DNA of 64,000 bases from Clitopilus passeckerianus (taxonomy: Eukaryota > Basidiomycota > Agaricomycetes > Agaricales > Entolomataceae): assembly GCA_944990035.1 (NCBI GenBank), contig CALYLX010000143.1:868001-932000 (forward strand), written 5' to 3'. The notes under the pieces were generated by a model, which did not search any database, was not told the DNA's origin, and saw only the letters and a program-made list of their open reading frames with translations. Below, piece after piece: positions 59,830 to 64,000 of this stretch. Each line of letters opens with the position of its first letter. The stretch's first letter is position 1. Position numbers and translations under genes: made by a program.

Positions 59830-62800
59830 ATGGCCGCATAATTGACTCCTCTATCTTTGAGCTATCCCCTATTTTCAACCGTAATCTGTTAGCAGTATCT
59901 TGTAATCCAGTCTACTAGTAGGGTTCCATTTATCATCAATACACGGATTTCGGACACAATCTCAGTTCCTTGACTAATTTCCCTCGTCGATATTGCGACT
60001 TTGGAGCGACATTCCCTTGTGAATACCGACCCATTCAAGAGCCTAAACTTCGGAAACGAGAAAGATTGAACGCTCATTCTCGCCGACGCCCCGAGATTGC
60101 GAATGCTATCTTGGCCGAATACTCGAGGCGCTCTGTTAGGAGGTACGCCATGGAGGTGACTCCACTATGTTTAACTCAACATTATAATATTCGATACGAA
60201 TGTAAGTAGCCTCTAGCAATCAATTCTGTACGTTGGATGAAGGTCATAGGGGGAAATATCTGAACGAGATAATAGCTACGGTAAAGGGCTACAGAGGTGC
60301 AGGTCAAGATTGAACATTTGCAAATGAAAACCGATAGCAAGAGTCCATCAAGCGCTGGCTATCGCTAAGTAATATACGTCAAGCCAGGGGTCGTTAGTCT
60401 CAGAGGCGTTTCAAGCAGGTTGATATATCGCAAGAAGCAGCTGTAAAGGTAATATGAACGATTGAGGATGGTGAGAGATGTAGAACGGACGTACCACCAA
60501 CCAACAGGCAATCGATATATATATTCCGGGGTCGTGCCCCAGAGCGAAAGCTGCAGCATGATTCCGGCGAAGGACTGCTGGAAAGAAGGCCTCCTTGGCC
60601 AAAGCGCTTCCACGAATACGACAATCTGGTTTGTATGTGGCTGTGCACCAGGTCGATAAGGTGAAAACACATCCCGAATTTTAACTCACCAATGGCAATG
60701 ACGACCAGCTTCAACCTTCAGGAGAGGCTGCGCCTAATGTTCGTGCATGCTTTCCCGGAGTTTGCTGCGAGTTGGTGTCGCCGAAGGTGAGTTATTGGGA
60801 GTCCTGCCCCGTCACGTAGATGAACAACTCGAGCGTGTCTTTTGAGGCCGGTGGTACTCCATGATGACGACGGAGGTTACTAGAAAGGACCCATACAGCC
60901 TGATCGTATACCTGGACAAAACTGCTATCAACGTCGCCACGAGGTACAACCAAGAGACCTGTACCCACCAGCTATACCGGCGTTTTATCTGGCGTTTTCT
61001 GCTTCGTTATGTCCGGCGAAGCTCGACATCGAGCCTGGGTGGCTCCAGGGGCTTGAGAAAACCAATATTATCAGGCTGTATAGATGTCCTCTGTTCAAAA
61101 GAATATCAGAGAAGAGGTTGACGAATCCTGGCAGAGCATACCTTGTATTCACCGGGGTCTGCCCGTTCACCGCGCCCAGTTAAGCGCCTGCAAGGATTAA
61201 AGTTGCACAGAAGGTCCTAGGTCCGTCAGGGCGCAGGAAGTTGCCTAGCAGTTTTGCGTAGGTTCCTTGCATCGTCTTCTAGCACAAGTCACGGCTCCAA
61301 GTACTAAGGGATTTCGTGCACGCAGACTTGGATTCCATTAAAGCCTCTGACAGAGCTCTGAATAAGTACAGGAGCCATTCCCAGCGCAAAAATGTGATAC
61401 ACACCACTCCGAATGAGCGGTCAAGAGATCCCTTTGCCCTCGGAATGTTGTGCGAAAAATCGTTCAATCAAGGCCATGAGTATGCGATTTTGCAGGCGCT
61501 GAAGCTTTAAGTTTGGGGGCCAGGCGGGATGGGAGGTTTACTCTTCGTCGTTGGTCTGGGTCTGGCGGTTAGACCGAACACCCAACAGGTCACGTGAATC
61601 GGCAAAAGACCGAAACTGCGAAATTATTAATAGGTAATAGGAAGGATTGAGATTTCCCTCTTCTTTACGAAGTTACGTCCAGCCTCCGCCCTTTCGTTCA
61701 ACCCATCGAGTCTATCACTGTGTAGGATGAGAAATGGAGGTGTTCAGAGGATGATATGTTGAGGCTAAACTGCTTTTTTAGTCCGACCTCACGCACAAGT
61801 TCGGAAAGCCACATTGCATATAACGCCATTGTTCAGCAATTGGTAGACATATTACAGAACAGCTACACCAACTCCTCCTCACAATCACCAGGTGGATAAA
61901 GGGTTAACAGAGCATAGGGCGTCAACGGAATATCATTCTTCCACATCTCCAAAGAAAGTCAAGGCTGTAAAGTCGCACTTGTGTCAGCGTTATGAGTATC
62001 TATGTCAGAGGGACAGGGTGACGAAAATTTCAAGATGAAATACCTCCCAAACGCAGTCAACCCTTCAATGTCTTCAGCTCGCTTAACCATAGTCGAGGAC
62101 GAGGCGACCTGAGTTAATAATGGCTGCATTCATTCGTACTCCCATCTCTTCTGATCTGTTGTGAGCTATACCTGACCTATGGACCACTCAAAAGGTCACA
62201 CAGACTACGTCAAATAGATGAATTACCGGAAATCCACTGACGTCTGATCTGCCTTTATACCGCATGGGTGTAACCAGGATTAACGCCGTCGTGGATAGCT
62301 GAGACATTAGCGGTGCAATCAGCAAGATGTTGACATATCGACGGTAGACACGGTTGTTTACGGATGGGGCCTCTCGTTATTCATAATGACAGCCAATCTC
62401 TCTGCCTTACTTTATCACATGAGTTTTGTCTTCCGCCGCACAAGCCTTCACTTTGTCCGAGCGTACTCTACTGCGTGCTTCTCCACTAATATGATGTCGC
62501 TTTCCTCTCAAGGCCACTCCGCCCCTCTGACGAATGGCAAACATCTGGGGTGTATGTGTGACTTTCATTCTTGAAGCTTGAAGTTCGAGCCGGACCCCGC
62601 TTATTATTTGAAACCCGTCAATGAGCTTGATCCGGGCCGTAATTCAACTATGGATACCCATTAGAGAGCTGTAGCAGCACAGAAAATACCACATCGCCCC
62701 AAAGGGGTACAATGGTATTGGCAAAAGAGAGAGTCTACGACGGTGGCATAGAGGAATGACATTAGACACTGCTCTGCTGTGTAATACACGCAGTAAAAGC

Positions 62801-63334
62801 CCATTTGGCTCAGGAGGTTCGCAGGCTTGAGAAGAAATTGAGATATATTTTCACTCGTGCTCATTGAAACCTTTTCCTCATCTCTGAGGATCCCCGAGAA
62901 GACGGGATCACAGGAAGTCTTGCCTCGATCTCAATGCTGAATTTGAATTCACAGACATTGCTTCCGCGTCACGATCAAAATCAAACCACTCCAGGGATCC
63001 TTCGGAGTCATTTCCCCGAGCGCCAAGATCACCGTGAGATTCGCCTTCCCCCCTCAAACCCTCTTTACACCCCCCCCCCCCGGTCAAGCTATGTTACTCC
63101 TAGAGAGAATATTCAGGGAACGTTTCGGCTGCCGCAGTTCATCGTAACCAATCTCAGGCGGCGGCGAGCTCCCAGGATACCGACATTCGACGCCACGATC
63201 AATACCTTCGGCACATATAAACTTTCGATGGACCAGTTGTTCGTCTAAATTTCGATTCATTTGGCATCCTTTCCTCTTTTCTGCCTCTGTTACATCAACG
63301 CTTCGTCCTAATGCAAGTAACAATAACTCGCGAC
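59830..63334. other. About 3.5 kb with no convincing gene
   Basis: Many ORFs of 60-104 codons on both strands, none with domain motifs. A possible mitochondrial-like N-terminus (MSFVFRRTSLHFVRAYS, about 62420) ends quickly. A 12-base C run lies at 63070-63081. The region may hold relics of genes or a poorly conserved gene. Confidence 0.45.
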
Positions 63335-64000
63335 ATGGAGCAGTATCTCACCCGCCTCGATCTTGTCAAGGTCTGTTGATTTCAAGTTGACATGCACCAT
63401 CTTTTAACATCGTACAGCATGCAAAAGGTCCGGCGATTTTCTTTAGTTTGATGCGAATAAGCTTCCCACTGAGGTTGTATCTGTCAACTTAGTTGCAAGC
63501 TTTGCACTCCTTGTAAGTTGTGAGAACACACGTTAAACACAGTAAACTCATTCGCGACTCACTCTAAAGATTTACGACTATTTTCTGACTCTCGACGCCG
63601 AGGTACACTCGTGTTACCACTTTTCGCACATTATTCTCACTCTTTGTAGGTGAAACTGGTCTGGCAGTCAAAATGGAGCCTCGGCAAGATTGTATTTTTA
63701 TTCGCTCGGTATATCATTATCATTGCCATGCCAATAGTTCTGTATTGTGAGTTGGATTCCACACCAGCTCGCACCTAAAATGGTAACTTTGACCGTAGAT
63801 TTGTTTGCTTCCAACATCTCGCCAGAGGTTATATTTCAATATCAGTGGTAGCGAAACGTCCTCATTATCTACAGGCTTGTCATAGACTCTATTCTGCGAC
63901 TACTTGTGAGTCAACTGTTTTAGTGTCTACAATCATGTTGACTCGTTGTTTCCAGGGCTATTCTTGGCAGATATCTTTTGGGCAGAAGGTATGGTGTCTA
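63335..64000 (+). CDS. DUF6533-type multi-TM protein (truncated by window end)
   Basis: Exon 1 from ATG 63335 (MEQYLTRLDLVK), then FDANKLPTEVVSVNLVASFA, the signature IYDYFLTLDAE and VKLVWQSKWSLGKIVFLFAR, then IIIIAMPIVLY. This matches the N-terminal DUF6533 domain (YDYxLTL...E...W...W..GK.LFL..RY). Following exons (LFASNISPE, ACHRLYSATTWAILGRYLLG) are open across GT-AG introns up to the last base. The rest lies outside the window. Function unknown; a fourth subfamily of multi-TM proteins in this window. Confidence 0.82.

Noticed and set aside
60365..61170. Minus ORFs with hydrophobic stretches suggesting another multi-TM gene
   Set aside because: None of the family signatures occur and the pieces do not join in frame.
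62386..62650. Possible N-terminus of a mitochondrial FAH-like protein
   Set aside because: Only a targeting-like start and a vague GKHLG resemblance; no continuing exons or catalytic motifs.

Overview
The window is nuclear DNA of a filamentous basidiomycete, most likely a plant-litter or wood-associated Agaricomycete. Genes are dense and broken by many 45-70 nt GT-AG introns. It carries families typical of that group: expanded multi-TM proteins, a PLL-like lectin, an F-box/LRR protein, a GH1 beta-glucosidase and CBM1 proteins. Spliced models were built by eye from frame continuity, splice signals and comparison between paralogues. No database search was run.

Layout. (1) 0.3-16.1 kb: a cluster of seven apparently intact multi-TM protein genes on both strands, of at least three subfamilies, plus one decayed copy. 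One more multi-TM gene (DUF6533 type) runs off the right edge at 63.3 kb. (2) 16.3-22.2 kb: a small unknown gene, a putative PD-(D/E)XK-like protein, a membrane-anchored pepsin-like aspartic protease and a tiny secreted ORF. (3) 22.6-39.5 kb: a five-fold segmental duplication. Each unit holds a 2H-phosphoesterase (ASCC1/AKAP7-NLS type) gene or its wreckage on the + strand. Facing it on the - strand is a copy of a small secreted, Kex2-processable four-cysteine peptide gene. Only unit 1 keeps an intact 2H gene, but four of five peptide genes look intact. Unit 3 also carries a dead S10 carboxypeptidase. (4) 39.6-42 kb: a four-blade PLL-like lectin and an F-box protein. (5) 43-59.2 kb: RHO1, tRNA-Gly(UCC), an intracellular GH1 beta-glucosidase divergent from a tandem pair of stand-alone CBM1 proteins, then a full-length TOR kinase. 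(6) 59.5 kb to the end: a small Cys-tailed protein, about 3.5 kb without a convincing gene, and the DUF6533 gene.

How they fit together. RHO1 and TOR belong to one growth and cell-wall control circuit. GH1 and the CBM1 proteins fit cellulose and cellobiose use. The 22-39 kb peptide array is the most interesting part: a family of short secreted peptides (CX3C...CXC) that is duplicating, diverging into two length classes and staying coding while its passenger genes decay. Its function cannot be read from sequence; roles as antimicrobial, signalling or host/competitor-facing peptides are all open.
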